From contig NC_034016.1 of the NCBI RefSeq assembly GCF_000346465.2, positions 17,678,563 through 17,742,562 of the forward strand: a stretch of DNA of 64,000 nt, written 5' to 3'. A program made the position numbers and the translations under genes. Shown in pieces: positions 10,425 to 23,500 of the stretch. Below the pieces are notes generated by a model that was not told where the DNA came from, searched no databases, and saw only the letters and a list, made by a program, of their open reading frames with translations. Source of the stretch: Prunus persica (lineage: Eukaryota; Streptophyta; Magnoliopsida; Rosales; Rosaceae). How positions within the stretch are numbered: the first letter of the stretch is position 1; each line of letters starts with the position of its first letter.

Positions 10425-12060
10425 TTTGTAAATGCTGCCTTGGGTTCACCCTCTCCCGCATAAATTCAAGAGCAAATTCCTCACCGGTCTGAATGGAGTA
10501 ATTCGACACAGGCCTGGCTCCAACAGCAACATTGTAATCTGGAGGTCGCATGTTAGTGTTAATATTACTTGATGGATCCGGGAAAAACCTTTGATTGGCA
10601 GACCCATGTCCCTCATTTCTAGTTTCAACAGTACTGTATCGAACTTGCTCGTAGTTTTTCTGTTGATCCATTGTACCTTTACCCAAATTTCTATCCATAT
10701 GGTCTAACTTCACCTGGATAAACAGCCACGCCACAAAGCAGTAAATATGACACATGAGCATTCTCCCATGGGTAGCCAACTGCAATCTTTGCTATCAGAA
10801 TACATTCTTCCAATGAAGCAGTCCTTAATTAGGAACCTAAGGGAGTAAATGAGGTATCACTAGATCAGTCAACCAGAAGGATAATCTCTAAGCATGAGCA
10901 ATGTATAAGAAAACAACCTTCTCCAACAAGACAGAAGCCAAAAGACTTGAAGCACCTTGAACAAATTATTCAATTTGAGTTCAAAACTCATCAATGATTT
11001 GAGAAACAAACCAGTGAATCCATATATAGATAATCAAGTCTAAAGAACAAACTACAGACTCAAACATTTTAACCTAACAACCTCTCATAATTATCTAATT
11101 TCAGAAATGCACTGATATTCACATATATACTTGAAGCACCTTGATAAACTTTGAAACAGGCTTCTCTAAACAATGAAAATGTTGTAAAAAAGAGTCACTT
11201 TAGAGGAGATTTCAACTTTTTCGAGATGATTTAAAGCAATACAGATACAAGCTTTGAAATATCATGTCCTTTTTCCTTCTTTATTTTCAGTGACCAAACA
11301 GACGATAAATCAACCCAATTGGAATCCAAAAGATATTCCACAATTCACATTGTTTGGATCAACTTACGACTGCATCAACAACTATAAATATGACTTCCAT
11401 TGTACCCATTTGTATCCATATCATCTTTTTCATTCATTTTCTCAGCATGCAAACCGTTTCAACAAGTATACAGCTCGGTTTCCCCATAATAATATTGAAG
11501 AATAATAATAACTGCTAGTAACACTGTCTCAATAAAATTGGAGAATTTCATGAATTTACTTGTGAAATTGACTCAATCAGAAAATCGGTAGACTAGAAAG
11601 ACTAAGAAGACTTGAGCTAGATTTTGAGTCACCGACATGCAACTCAGATTCAAGATCCAAAACCCACAGAATCAAACCCCAAAAAAAAAAAGAAAAAAAG
11701 AAAAAGAAAAAAAGAAACCCCTTTCGAGTTGACATAAACATAAAAACAAAAAAAACCCAAAATTCACAGCAATCAGGCAAGATTTTCAGCATATGAACTC
11801 CGACCCATTCAAATTCACACATAATCAGCTCAAAATTGAACATCAAAATCCCAAAATAACAAAAAAGACCATAGCTTGTAAGAGATCCAGCTGAAATTAG
11901 TACAATTATACAATAATGGGTGAAACGAACACAAAACTGATCGCAAAAAACAATAATGAAGAAGATTAACTTAATAATTACCTTCGAAGACAATAACATA
12001 GATCAGTGAAGAACACAAACACTGACTGTGAATACCCCCACCCTCTGTCTCTCTGTTTAT
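10421..12060 (-). pseudogene. 5' end of a PB1/RAF-like MAPKKK gene, cut by copia
   Basis: The minus strand shows a probable 5' UTR exon (about 12060-11982, donor GTAATT), a roughly 1.27-kb intron, and a coding exon with acceptor TATCCAG ending at 10714. Translation starts at ATG 10698: MDRNLGKGTMDQQKNYEQVR ... GARPVSNYSIQTGEEFALEF ... RVNPRQHL. I recognise this as the N-terminus that precedes the PB1 domain in plant RAF-like protein kinases. Intact members are over 1,000 residues with a C-terminal kinase domain. Here the exon ends at about 10429, followed by an 8-base filler and the copia body. The frame continues out of register with pol for about 30 codons to a stop at 10348, giving a 116-residue chimera. 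The promoter side appears to be retained. Family assignment is from memory; the truncation is seen directly. Confidence 0.75.
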
Positions 12061-12755
12061 GCGTCTTATAGTTGAAACTTTCTGTGAGCTCAAAGACTCT
12101 TTTTTTTTTTTCACATTTCTTTTCTTTGTTTTTTAAAGAAGATTTTGGAGATTTACGGCTTTCTCAGAACGGTAACGAATTTTTTTTATTTTCCACAGCT
12201 AAAAAAGATAAAATTGATCTTGTTAATTTTCTATTTTTGTTTATGGAGAGCCCACTCGCTGTAGGAGCTCGTGCACAACACTGTCCACTTGGAGGGGGAT
12301 ATTCCTTGGCAGGCTTTGGATGTGCTGTAACAGTACTTGGTTACTGTGTGAAGAACTTAGAATGAATATGTGTACATACGACCCAAAATCTAGTTGGATT
12401 TTCTAATAGAATTGGGTGTGCTTTTTCTACTAGATGCACCTGCTGAAGTGTTATACGCACCTCATTTTACCCTAATTGGAAATTTTGTACAACTTATATG
12501 GTAATCTTGTAAATTTAACACTCACCAAGTTTGTGGGAGTTTTAGCTCTTTGGGGTAAGAATATCTCTCTATCAAAAAGAAGTTGATAATCTAACTAAAA
12601 GCTTGCATGCCAATTATTGAATCATATATATCAACGATTGAGATGCACTTTAGTCACTCTCACACGCATCTCAGCCGTCAATAAGAGATTTTTTCTTTTC
12701 TTTGTTGAGACTATCTATATTGTGATAATGTAAAAGAAATAGAATAGCACTGGGT
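12061..12755. promoter_or_regulatory. upstream flank of the truncated RAF-like gene
   Basis: This lies 5' of the proposed UTR exon on the minus strand. It has pyrimidine/T-rich stretches but no clear TATA box. A short plus-strand frame at 12241-12364 is unsupported. It holds nothing else I can name. Confidence 0.3.
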
Positions 12756-12759
12756 TTTT

Positions 12760-13226
12760 TCAAATTTTTTTCAAAAGAAATCGTATAGCCGAGCGGTTAT
12801 ACTTGGTTTTTTCTAATTTTTTTTAAAAGAAAGCTATACTGAGTTTTTTTTAGTTTTATTTTTTTAAAATAGTATAGCCGGGCGGCTATACTCGATTTTT
12901 TAATTTTATTTTTTTAAAATAGTATAGCCGGGCGGCTATACTCGATTTTTTAATTTTTTTATAGAGAAATCGTATAGCCGCGCGGCTATACTCGGTGTTT
13001 TCTGATTTTTTTTAACAAAAAGCTATATACTGGTTTTGTACATGTCTTAAAAACTCGATAAAATTCGCATTTTTTTTAAAAGCAAATATACAATACTCAT
13101 ATTGAACATATACGTACATATTTTTCATGTTTAGTACATGTATTATCACATAATTATCATATATTATTGAATACAAATAATATATATTTAAAAAATTAAA
13201 TATATAATATTAAAATATTATATAGT
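12760..13226. repeat. palindrome element with AT-rich tail, copy C
   Basis: Four GTATAGCCG/CGGCTATAC-type palindromes (about 12782, 12865, 12925 and 12972) spaced 60-80 bp apart. An AT-rich tail follows with AAAGCAAATATACAATA and TATCATATATTATTGAATA, echoing the tails at 4250-4450 and 34825-35010. The right end meets the end of the pseudogene exon at 13227, suggesting insertion into or loss of that gene's 3' part. Confidence 0.65.
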
Positions 13227-14190
13227 GGCTGTCGATTAGGGTACCGCACCTTGAGCGACAGTAGACGTGAAACCTCATGAAGGCCTCCCCACTTTTCTAA
13301 TGCACGTGCAATGTCGTAGCGCCCTGTAAAATGTTGAAAACAGAATTGGTTTTATAGGAAGATACAAAGAATAGTATTTACTTAGTAAGGTGAAACAACC
13401 TAGGTTCCTAAACAAATTGTAGCAGAAACAAAAAGACAAGGAAAAACTAGGTCTGGCTAGCTGCGGACTGTTATGTCCCTCTCAAACATGCAATGGCTAT
13501 GCCACAGTAAACCATCTAACCAAATATGAGATCATAATCTCCTTCTATCAAGTCCTAGGCCTTGCCTCAAGGGTAAAGTGACTTGGTGGTTTGAGGTAAG
13601 TCCTAGGTTCAAATCTTGTCCAGTTACATGAAATTTTAAAAAAAATAAGAATAAGGAAATCAAACAAAAGGAGTAACAAATCAGTAGAATATACAATACA
13701 ACAATCTTCATGTTGTTGGTCATTTCTTACCTGCACGCTCAAATGACTTTCTACTGGGCATGAATGAAGGGTCCATTCCCCAGCTCCTCTGAAATCGATT
13801 AATCTGTATGTAAATTGGAATTCTGTTAAACCAGGGAGTTTGAGCTCTTTTCCTTTTTTCTATAGCAAGAGATTTAGCACACGTTATGATTACAGCCTAC
13901 CTCTTCCTGTAGCCCTTTGGTTTTCGATGTTTATAAGCAAGAGAGAGGCTCATCAATGTTGCAATCCTCCGGAATCCACCCATGTGTGTGATTGCTTTCT
14001 CGATATCTACCCTCCCATGTAAACGAAGTTGCTTTCTCATGGGCATAAATCCTTCCTGCCCATGCTCTGAAATAAATTTCAGGAGCTCACTTTTCAACAC
14101 TTCAATATCCCTCTGCAAGCCTGGTACTCCCTATATATACTTTCATCGCATGCTTTCATTGAGTGTGCCGCCTCCCTCTGTGCTAGAAAG
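13227..14190 (-). pseudogene. fragment of a conserved plant repeat protein (FMP-RK motif)
   Basis: Three exons on the minus strand join in phase. The first (about 14190-13901) encodes LLKFISEHGQEGFMPMRKQL, HGRVDIEKAITHMGGFRRIA and AYKHRKPKGYRK. The second (13803-13731) encodes INRFQRSWGMDPSFMPSRKS. The third (13323 to about 13227) encodes GRYDIARALEKWGGLHEVSR. All splice sites are GT-AG. The repeated pattern FMP-RK...GR-DI--A----GG occurs twice. I recall such a repeat from a conserved plant, probably plastid-targeted, protein but cannot name it. A one-base shift near 14115 separates IYREYQ from the downstream frame. The N-terminus is missing, and the third exon stops where the palindrome element's AT-rich tail begins. 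Probably a dead 3' fragment. Confidence 0.65.
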
Positions 14191-14409
14191 AGATGGTTAA
14201 TGATTGCACAAATAACACAAACCTCTTCCGTGATGGCTTCAGAAAGAAAAGTATCCTTGCGCATTTTCGATTCCACAGAACACTTTAACCGTGTGTGATG
14301 ACTTACATTACAGGAAAAGTAAGTTAACTTGTGTATGAGTTTTAAGATGATTGGCACTCTCACATCACTTAAGTTAAGAGTATTACAATGACATATCTTT
14401 AGCACCATT

Positions 14410-14789
14410 TTTTAAGGATCGGAGAGTGCCTATTTATACAGCTAGAGCTATAGATTGTCCTCTTTATTAACTAATAAGATTTAGAGATGAGACACATTAT
14501 CTGATCCCAAAAGACTGCTAGTACCTCGAAAGTATGCGTATAGTAGTAAGAGAGGTAGTAGTATTCTTCATGTAAAGTGTTGTTTCAAAAGTGAAGCAAT
14601 TACCATAATAGTTTTGTTGGTTTTCCAAGGTATTGCAAACATGTTCGAGCTCCCACATTGGAACACTACAGTTCCTTGGAGGTCTTTTTAAGACTTACTC
14701 TTGGAAATAGAATAGTTTATATTGGCTATGCAAGCGGCCCAATTGAGTGGCTTGTGGGTATGACGTTCGGTTAAATGCCTAATTAATTG
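14410..14789. other. gene-free stretch before the satellite
   Basis: AT-rich sequence without a supported gene. Similarity to the satellite monomer begins at about 14790-14820, where GAGTTAACGGTTAATAAACA already partly resembles the monomer's end. Confidence 0.4.
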
Positions 14790-17467
14790 AGTTAACGGTT
14801 AATAAACATATTTAATTAATCAATAAATAAATAATAATTAAAATATAATTGCTAATTCAACTACTTAAATCTCCAAATATATTATGTAGTTACTAAAAAT
14901 AGAATTTTTAAAAATTAATTAACCTAAACATCCTAAGTTTATACTTATTTTTAAAAATGAAGACCTCTCCCGACGTAATTTCGTCGGCAAAGATATTTTC
15001 GTCGGGGGAAACCTAATCCGGCAAATTTTGTCGGCATAGAACTTTGCCGACGAAATTTCGTCGGGAGAAGTGTTCATGTGTTTTTTTTTTTTTTTTGAAA
15101 AGTATAAATTTTAAAAATATGGATATGTTTGAACTAGCAAATTAATACCTATAAAGTACAAGCTAATGCAACTTGGAGGGTCCTTCTTTCTTTTATTTAT
15201 TTATTAAATACTATATTTACATAGTATAGCCGTGCGGCTGTACTATATTTTTCTTTTTGAAAAATAGTCTAGCCGGGCGGCTATACTTTTTTGGGACACG
15301 TGGCGCCTAATCGCTGGAGGCTCCTTTTTTTTTTAAGACCAAAAAATAGTACAGCCGCACGGCCATACCCGGTGTTTTTTAAAAAGTCGACACGTGGCGC
15401 CTTTTTATATTAAAAATAGTATAGCCGCACGGCTATACTCAGTTTTTGTTTGTTTTTTTTAAATTTTTTTTAAAATTTTTTAAATTTTTTTTATTTTATG
15501 AAAAGGTAGGCTACACCCTTTAAGTAGCATGGTATGTATTTCACTTTTTTAATTACTTTGATTAGTAAAGGAGAAAAAGAAGAAGAGAAATTGAATTACT
15601 ATTCATTAAGTAATATAATTCATGAAGTTAATTAAAATATTTAATCATAATCAGTCAATAAATAAATAATAATTAAAATATAATTGCTAATTCAACTACT
15701 TAAATCTCCAAATATATTATGTAGTTACTAAAAATAGAATTTTTAAAAATTAATTAACCTAAACATCCTAAGTTTATACTTATTTTTAAAAATGAAGACC
15801 TCTCCCGACGAAATTTCGTCGGCAAAGATATTTTCGTCGGGGGAAACCTAATCCGGCAAATTTTGTCGGCATAGAACTTTGCCGACGAAATTTCGTCGGG
15901 AGAAGTGTTCATGTGTTTTTTTTTTTTTTTTGAAAAGTATAAATTTTAAAAATATGGATATGTTTGAACTAGCAAATTAATACCTATAAAGTACAAGCTA
16001 ATGCAACTTGGAGGGTCCTTCTTTCTTTTATTTATTTATTAAATACTATATTTACATAGTATAGCCGTGCGGCTGTACTATATTTTTCTTTTTGAAAAAT
16101 AGTCTAGCCGGGCGGCTATACTTTTTTGGGACACGAGGCGCCTAATCGCTGGAGGCTCCTTTTTTTTTTAAGACCAAAAAATAGTACAGCCGCACGGCCA
16201 TACCCGGTGTTTTTAAAAAGTCGACACGTGGCGCCTTTTTATATTAAAAACAGTATAGCCGCACGGCTATACTCAGTTTTTGTTTGTTTTTTTTAAATTT
16301 TTTTTAAAATTTTTTAAAATTTTTTTATTTTATGAAAAGGTGGGCTACACCCTTTAAGTAGCATGGTATGTATTTCACTTTTTTAATTACTTTGATTAGT
16401 AAAGGAGAAAAAGAAGAAGAGAAATTGAATTACTATTCATTAAGTAATATAATTCATGAAGTTAATTAAAATATTTAATCATAATCAGTCAATAAATAAA
16501 TAATAATTAAAATATAATTGCTAATTCAACTACTTAAATCTCCAAATATATTATGTAGTTACTAAAAATAGAATTTTTAAAAATTAATTAACCTAAACAT
16601 CCTAAGTTTATACTTATTTTTAAAAATGAAGACCTCTCCCGACGAAATTGCGTCGGCAAAGATATTTTCGTCGGGGGAAACCTAATCCGGCAAATTTTGT
16701 CGGCATAGAACTTTGCCGACGAAATTTCGTCGGGAGAAGTGTTCATGTGTTTTTTTTTTTTTTTGAAAAGTATAAATTTTAAAAATATGGATATGTTTGA
16801 ACTAGCAAATTAATACCTATAAAGTACAAGCTAATGCAACTTGGAGGGTCCTTCTTTCTTTTATTTATTTATTAAATACTATATTTACATAGTATAGCCG
16901 TGCGGCTGTACTATATTTTTCTTTTTGAAAAATAGTCTAGCCGGGCGGCTATACTTTTTTGGGACACGTGGCGCCTAATCGCTGGAGGCTCCTTTTTTTT
17001 TTAAGACCAAAAAATAGTACAGCCGCACGGCCATACCCGGTGTTTTTAAAAAGTCGACACGTGGCGCCTTTTTATATTAAAAATAGTATAGCCGCACGGC
17101 TATACTCAGTTTTTGTTTGTTTTTTTTAAATTTTTTTTAAAATTTTTTAAAATTTTTTTATTTTATGAAAAGGTAGGCTACACCCTTTAAGTAGCATGGT
17201 ATGTATTTCACTTTTTTAATTACTTTGATTAGTAAAGGAGAAAAAGAAGAAGAGAAATTGAATTACTATTCATTAAGTAATATAATTCATGAAGTTAATT
17301 AAAATATTTAATCATAATCAGTCAATAAATAAATAATAATTAAAATATAATTGCTAATTCAACTACTTAAATCTCCAAATATATTATGTAGTTACTAAAA
17401 ATAGAATTTTTAAAAATTAATTAACCTAAACATCCTAAGTTTATACTTATTTTTAAAAATGAAGACC

Positions 17468-17570
17468 TCTCCCGACGAAATTTCGTCGGCAAAGATATTT
17501 TCGTCGGGGGAAACCTAATCCGGCAAATTTTGTCGGCATAGAACTTTGCCGACGAAATTTCGTCGGGAGA
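17468..17570. repeat. 27-bp inverted repeat in the satellite monomer (representative)
   Basis: The left arm (17468-17494) and right arm (17544-17570) are exact reverse complements with a 49-base spacer. Each arm contains CCGACGAAATTTCGTCGG, itself an 18-base palindrome. The equivalent structure is present in every monomer that is not gapped. CGACGAAATTTCGTCG-type motifs are typical of subterminal repeats of plant CACTA elements, so the block may derive from one; that origin is inferred. Confidence 0.9.
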
Positions 17571-20500
17571 AGTGTTCATGTGTTTTTTTTTTTTTTGAAA
17601 AGTATAAATTTTAAAAATATGGATATGTTTGAACTAGCAAATTAATACCTATAAAGTACAAGCTAATGCAACTTGGAGGGTCCTTCTTTCTTTTATTTAT
17701 TTATTAAATACTATATTTACATAGTATAGCCGTGCGGCTGTACTATATTTTTCTTTTTGAAAAATCGTCTAGCCGGGCGGCTATACTTTTTTGGGACACG
17801 TGGCGCCTAATCGCTGGAGGCTCCTTTTTTTTTTAAGACCAAAAAATAGTACAGCCGCACGGCCATACCCGGTGTTTTTAAAAAGTCGACACGTGGCGCC
17901 TTTTTATATTAAAAATAGTATAGCCGCACGGCTATACTCAGTTTTTGTTTGTTTTTTTTAAATTTTTTTTAAAATTTTTTAAATTTTTTTTATTTTATGA
18001 AAAGGTAGGCTACACCCTTTAAGTAGCATGGTATGTATTTCACTTTTTTAATTACTTTGATTAGTAAAGGAGAAAAAGAAGAAGAGAAATTGAATTACTA
18101 TTCATTAAGTAATATAATTCATGAAGTTAATTAAAATATTTAATCATAATCAGTCAATAAATAAATAATAATTAAAATATAATTGCTAATTCAACTACTT
18201 AAATCTCCAAATATATTATGTAGTTACTAAAAATAGAATTTTTAAAAATTAATTAACCTAAACATCCTAAGTTTATACTTATTTTTAAAAATGAAGACCT
18301 CTCCCGACGAAATTTCGTCGGCAAAGATATTTTCGTCGGGGGAAACCTAATCCGGAAAATTTTGTCGGCATAGAACTTTGCCGACGAAATTTCGTCGGGA
18401 GAAGTGTTCATGTGTTTTTTTTTTTTTTTGAAAAGTATAAATTTTAAAAATATGGATATGTTTGAACTAGCAAATTAATACCTATAAAGTACAAGCTAAT
18501 GCAACTTGGAGGGTCCATCTTTCTTTTATTTATTTATTAAATACTATAGTTACATAGTATAGCCGTGCGGCTGTACTATATTTTTCTTTTTGAAAAATAG
18601 TCTAGCCGGGCGGCTATACTTTTTTGGGACACGTGGCGCCTAATCGCTGGAGGCTCCTTTTTTTTTTAAGACCAAAAAATAGTACAGCCGCACGGCCATA
18701 CCCGGTGTTTTTAAAAAGTCGACACGTGGCGCCTTTTTATATTAAAAATAGTATAGCCGCACGGCTATACTCAGTTTTTGTTTGTTTTTTTTAAATTTTT
18801 TTTAAAATTTTTTAAATTTTTTTTATTTTATGAAAAGGTAGGCTACACCCTTTAAGTAGCATGGTATGTATTTCACTTTTTTAATTACTTTGATTAGTAA
18901 AGGAGAAAAAGAAGAAGAGAAATTGAATTACTATTCATTAAGTAATATAATTCATGAAGTTAATTAAAATATTTAATCATAATCAGTCAATAAATAAATA
19001 ATAATTAAAATATAATTGCTAATTCAACTACTTAAATCTCCAAATATATTATGTAGTTACTAAAAATAGAATTTTTAAAAATTAATTAACCTAAACATCC
19101 TAAGTTTATACTTATTTTTAAAAATGAAGACCTCTCCCGACGAAATTTCGTCGGCAAAGATATTTTCGTCGGGGGAAACCTAATCCGGAAAATTTTGTCG
19201 GCATAGAACTTTGCCGACGAAATTTCGTCGGGAGAAGTGTTCATGTGTTTTTTTTTTTTTTTGAAAAGTATAAATTTTAAAAATATGGATATGTTTGAAC
19301 TAGCAAATTAATACCTATAAAGTACAAGCTAATGCAACTTGGAGGGTCCTTCTTTCTTTTATTTATTTATTAAATACTATATTTACATAGTATAGCCGTG
19401 CGGCTGTACTATATTTTTCTTTTTGAAAAATAGTCTAGCCGGGCGGCTATACTTTTTTGGGACACGTGGCGCCTAATCGCTGGAGGCTCCTTTTTTTTTT
19501 AAGACCAAAAAATAGTACAGCCGCACGGCCATACCCGGTGTTTTTAAAAAGTCGACACGTGGCGCCTTTTTATATTAAAAACAGTATAGCCGCACGGCTA
19601 TACTCAGTTTTTGTTTTTTTTTTTTAAATTTTTTTTAAAATTTTTTAAATTTTTTTTATTTTATGAAAAGGTAGGCTACACCCTTTAAGTAGCATGGTAT
19701 GTATTTCACTTTTTTAATTACTTTGATTAGTAAAGGAGAAAAAGAAGAAGAGAAATTGAATTACTATTCATTAAGTAATATAATTCATGAAGTTAATTAA
19801 AATATTTAATCATAATCAGTCAATAAATAAATAATAATTAAAATATAATTGCTAATTCAACTACTTAAATCTCCAAATATATTATGTAGTTACTAAAAAT
19901 AGAATTTTTAAAAATTAATTAACCTAAACATCCTAAGTTTATACTTATTTTTAAAAATGAAGACCTCTCCCGACGAAATTCCGTCGGCAAAGATATTTTC
20001 GTCGGGGGAAACCTAATCCGGCAAATTTTGTCGGCATAGAACTTTGCCGACGAAAGTTCGTCGGGAGAAGTGTTCATGTGTTTTTTTTTTTTTTTGAAAA
20101 GTATAAATTTTAAAAATATGGATATGTTTGAACTAGCAAATTAATACCTATAAAGTACAAGCTAATGCAACTTGGAGGGTCCTTCTTTCTTTTATTTATT
20201 TATTAAATACTATATTTACATAGTATAGCCGTGCGGCTGTACTATATTTTTCTTTTTGAAAAATAGTCTAGCCGGGCGGCTATACTTTTTTGGGACACGT
20301 GGCGCCTAATCGCTGGAGGCTCCTTTTTTTTTTAAGACCAAAAAATAGTACAGCCGCACGGCCATACCCGGTGTTTTTAAAAAGTCGACACGTGGCGCCT
20401 TTTTATATTAAAAATAGTATAGCCGCACGGCTATACTCAGTTTTTGTTTGTTTTTTTTAAATTTTTTTTAAAATTTTTTAAAATTTTTTTATTTTATGAA

Positions 20501-23500
20501 AAGGTAGGCTACACCCTTTAAGTAGCATGGTATGTATTTCACTTTTTTAATTACTTTGATTAGTAAAGGAGAAAAAGAAGAAGAGAAATTGAATTACTAT
20601 TCATTAAGTAATATAATTCATGAAGTTAATTAAAATATTTAATCATAATCAGTCAATAAATAAATAATAATTAAAATATAATTGCTAATTCAACTACTTA
20701 AATCTCCAAATATATTATGTAGTTACTAAAAATAGAATTTTTAAAAATTAATTAACCTAAACATCCTAAGTTTATACTTATTTTTAAAAATGAAGACCTC
20801 TCCCGACGAAATTTCGTCGGCAAAGATATTTTCGTCGGGGGAAACCTTATCCGGCAAATTTTGTCGGCATAGAACTTTGCCGACGAAATTTCGTCGGGAG
20901 AAGTGTTCATGTGTTTTTTTTTTTTTTTGAAAAGTATAAATTTTAAAAATATGGATATGTTTGAACTAGCAAATTAATACCTATAAAGTACAAGCTAATG
21001 CAACTTGGAGGGTCCTTCTTTCTTTTATTTATTTATTAAATACTATATTTACATAGTATAGCCGTGCGGCTGTACTATATTTTTCTTTTTGAAAAATAGT
21101 CTAGCCGGGCGGCTATACTTTTTTGGGACACGAGGCGCCTAATCGCTGGAGGCTCCTTTTTTTTTTAAGACCAAAAAATAGTACAGCCGCACGGCCATAC
21201 CCGGTGTTTTTAAAAAGTCGACACGTGGCGCCTTTTTATATTAAAAATAGTATAGCCGCACGGCTATACTCAGTTTTTGTTTGTTTTTTTTAAATTTTTT
21301 TTAAAATTTTTTAAATTTTTTTTATTTTATGAAAAGGTAGGCTACACCCTTTAAGTAGCATGGTATGTATTTCACTTTTTTAATTACTTTGATTAGTAAA
21401 GGAGAAAAAGAAGAAGAGAAATTGAATTACTATTCATTAAGTAATATAATTCATGAAGTTAATTAAAATATTTAATCATAATCAGTCAATAAATAAATAA
21501 TAATTAAAATATAATTGCTAATTCAACTACTTAAATCTCCAAATATATTATGTAGTTACTAAAAATAGAATTTTTAAAAATTAATTAACCTAAACATCCT
21601 AAGTTTATACTTATTTTTAAAAATGAAGACCTCTCCCGACGAAATTGCGTCGGCAAAGATATTTTCGTCGGGGGAAACCTAATCCGGCAAATTTTGTCGG
21701 CATAGAACTTTGCCGACGAAATTTCGTCGGGAGAAGTGTTCATGTGTTTTTTTTTTTTTTTGAAAAGTATAAATTTTAAAAATATGGATATGTTTGAACT
21801 AGCAAATTAATACCTATAAAGTACAAGCTAATGCAACTTGGAGGGTCCTTCTTTCTTTTATTTATTTATTAAATACTATATTTACATAGTATAGCCGTGC
21901 GGCTGTACTATATTTTTCTTTTTGAAAAATAGTCTAGCCGGGCGGCTATACTTTTTTGGGACACGAGGCGCCTAATCGCTGGAGGCTCCTTTTTTTTTTA
22001 AGACCAAAAAATAGTACAGCCGCACGGCCATACCCGGTGTTTTTAAAAAGTCGACACGTGGCGCCTTTTTATATTAAAAACAGTATAGCCGCACGGCTAT
22101 ACTCAGTTTTTGTTTGTTTTTTTTAAATTTTTTTTAAAATTTTTTAAAATTTTTTTATTTTATGAAAAGGTGGGCTACACCCTTTAAGTAGCATGGTATG
22201 TATTTCACTTTTTTAATTACTTTGATTAGTAAAGGAGAAAAAGAAGAAGAGAAATTGAATTACTATTCATTAAGTAATATAATTCATGAAGTTAATTAAA
22301 ATATTTAATCATAATCAGTCAATAAATAAATAATAATTAAAATATAATTGCTAATTCAACTACTTAAATCTCCAAATATATTATGTAGTTACTAAAAATA
22401 GAATTTTTAAAAATTAATTAACCTAAACATCCTAAGTTTATACTTATTTTTAAAAATGAAGACCTCTCCCGACGAAATTTCGTCGGCAAAGATATTTTCG
22501 TCGGGGGAAACCTAATCCGGCAAATTTTGTCGGCATAGAACTTTGCCGACGAAATTTCGTCGGGAGAAGTGTTCATGTGTTTTTTTTTTTTTTTTGAAAA
22601 GTATAAATTTTAAAAATATGGATATGTTTGAACTAGCAAATTAATACCTATAAAGTACAAGCTAATGCAACTTGGAGGGTCCTTCTTTCTTTTATTTATT
22701 TATTAAATACTATATTTACATAGTATAGCCGTGCGGCTGTACTATATTTTTCTTTTTGAAAAATAGTCTAGCCGGGCGGCTATACTTTTTTGGGACACGA
22801 GGCGCCTAATCGCTGGAGGCTCCTTTTTTTTTTAAGACCAAAAAATAGTACAGCCGCACGGCCATACCCGGTGTTTTTAAAAAGTCGACACGTGGCGCCT
22901 TTTTATATTAAAAATAGTATAGCCGCACGGCTATACTCAGTTTTTGTTTTTTTTTTAAATTTTTTTTAAAATTTTTTTAAATTTTTTTATTTTATGAAAA
23001 GGTAGGCTACACCCTTTAAGTAGCGTGGTATGTATTTCACTTTTTTAATTACTTTGATTAGTAAAGGAGAAAAAGAAGAAGAGAAATTGAATTACTATTC
23101 ATTAAGTAATATAATTCATGAAGTTAATTAAAATATTTAATCATAATCAGTCAATAAATAAATAATAATTAAAATATAATTGCTAATTCAACTACTTAAA
23201 TCTCCAAATATATTATGTAGTTACTAAAAATAGAATTTTTAAAAATTAATTAACCTAAACATCCTAAGTTTATACTTATTTTTAAAAATGAAGACCTCTC
23301 CCGACGAAATTGCGTCGGCAAAGATATTTTCGTCGGGGGAAACCTAATCCGGCAAATTTTGTCGGCATAGAACTTTGCCGACGAAATTTCGTCGGGAGAA
23401 GTGTTCATGTGTTTTTTTTTTTTTTTGAAAAGTATAAATTTTAAAAATATGGATATGTTTGAACTAGCAAATTAATACCTATAAAGTACAAGCTAATGCA

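Noticed and set aside
12241..12364. Short plus-strand frame MESPLAVGARAQHC...
   Set aside because: No family resemblance, no introns or promoter, and it lies in the flank of the truncated kinase gene.
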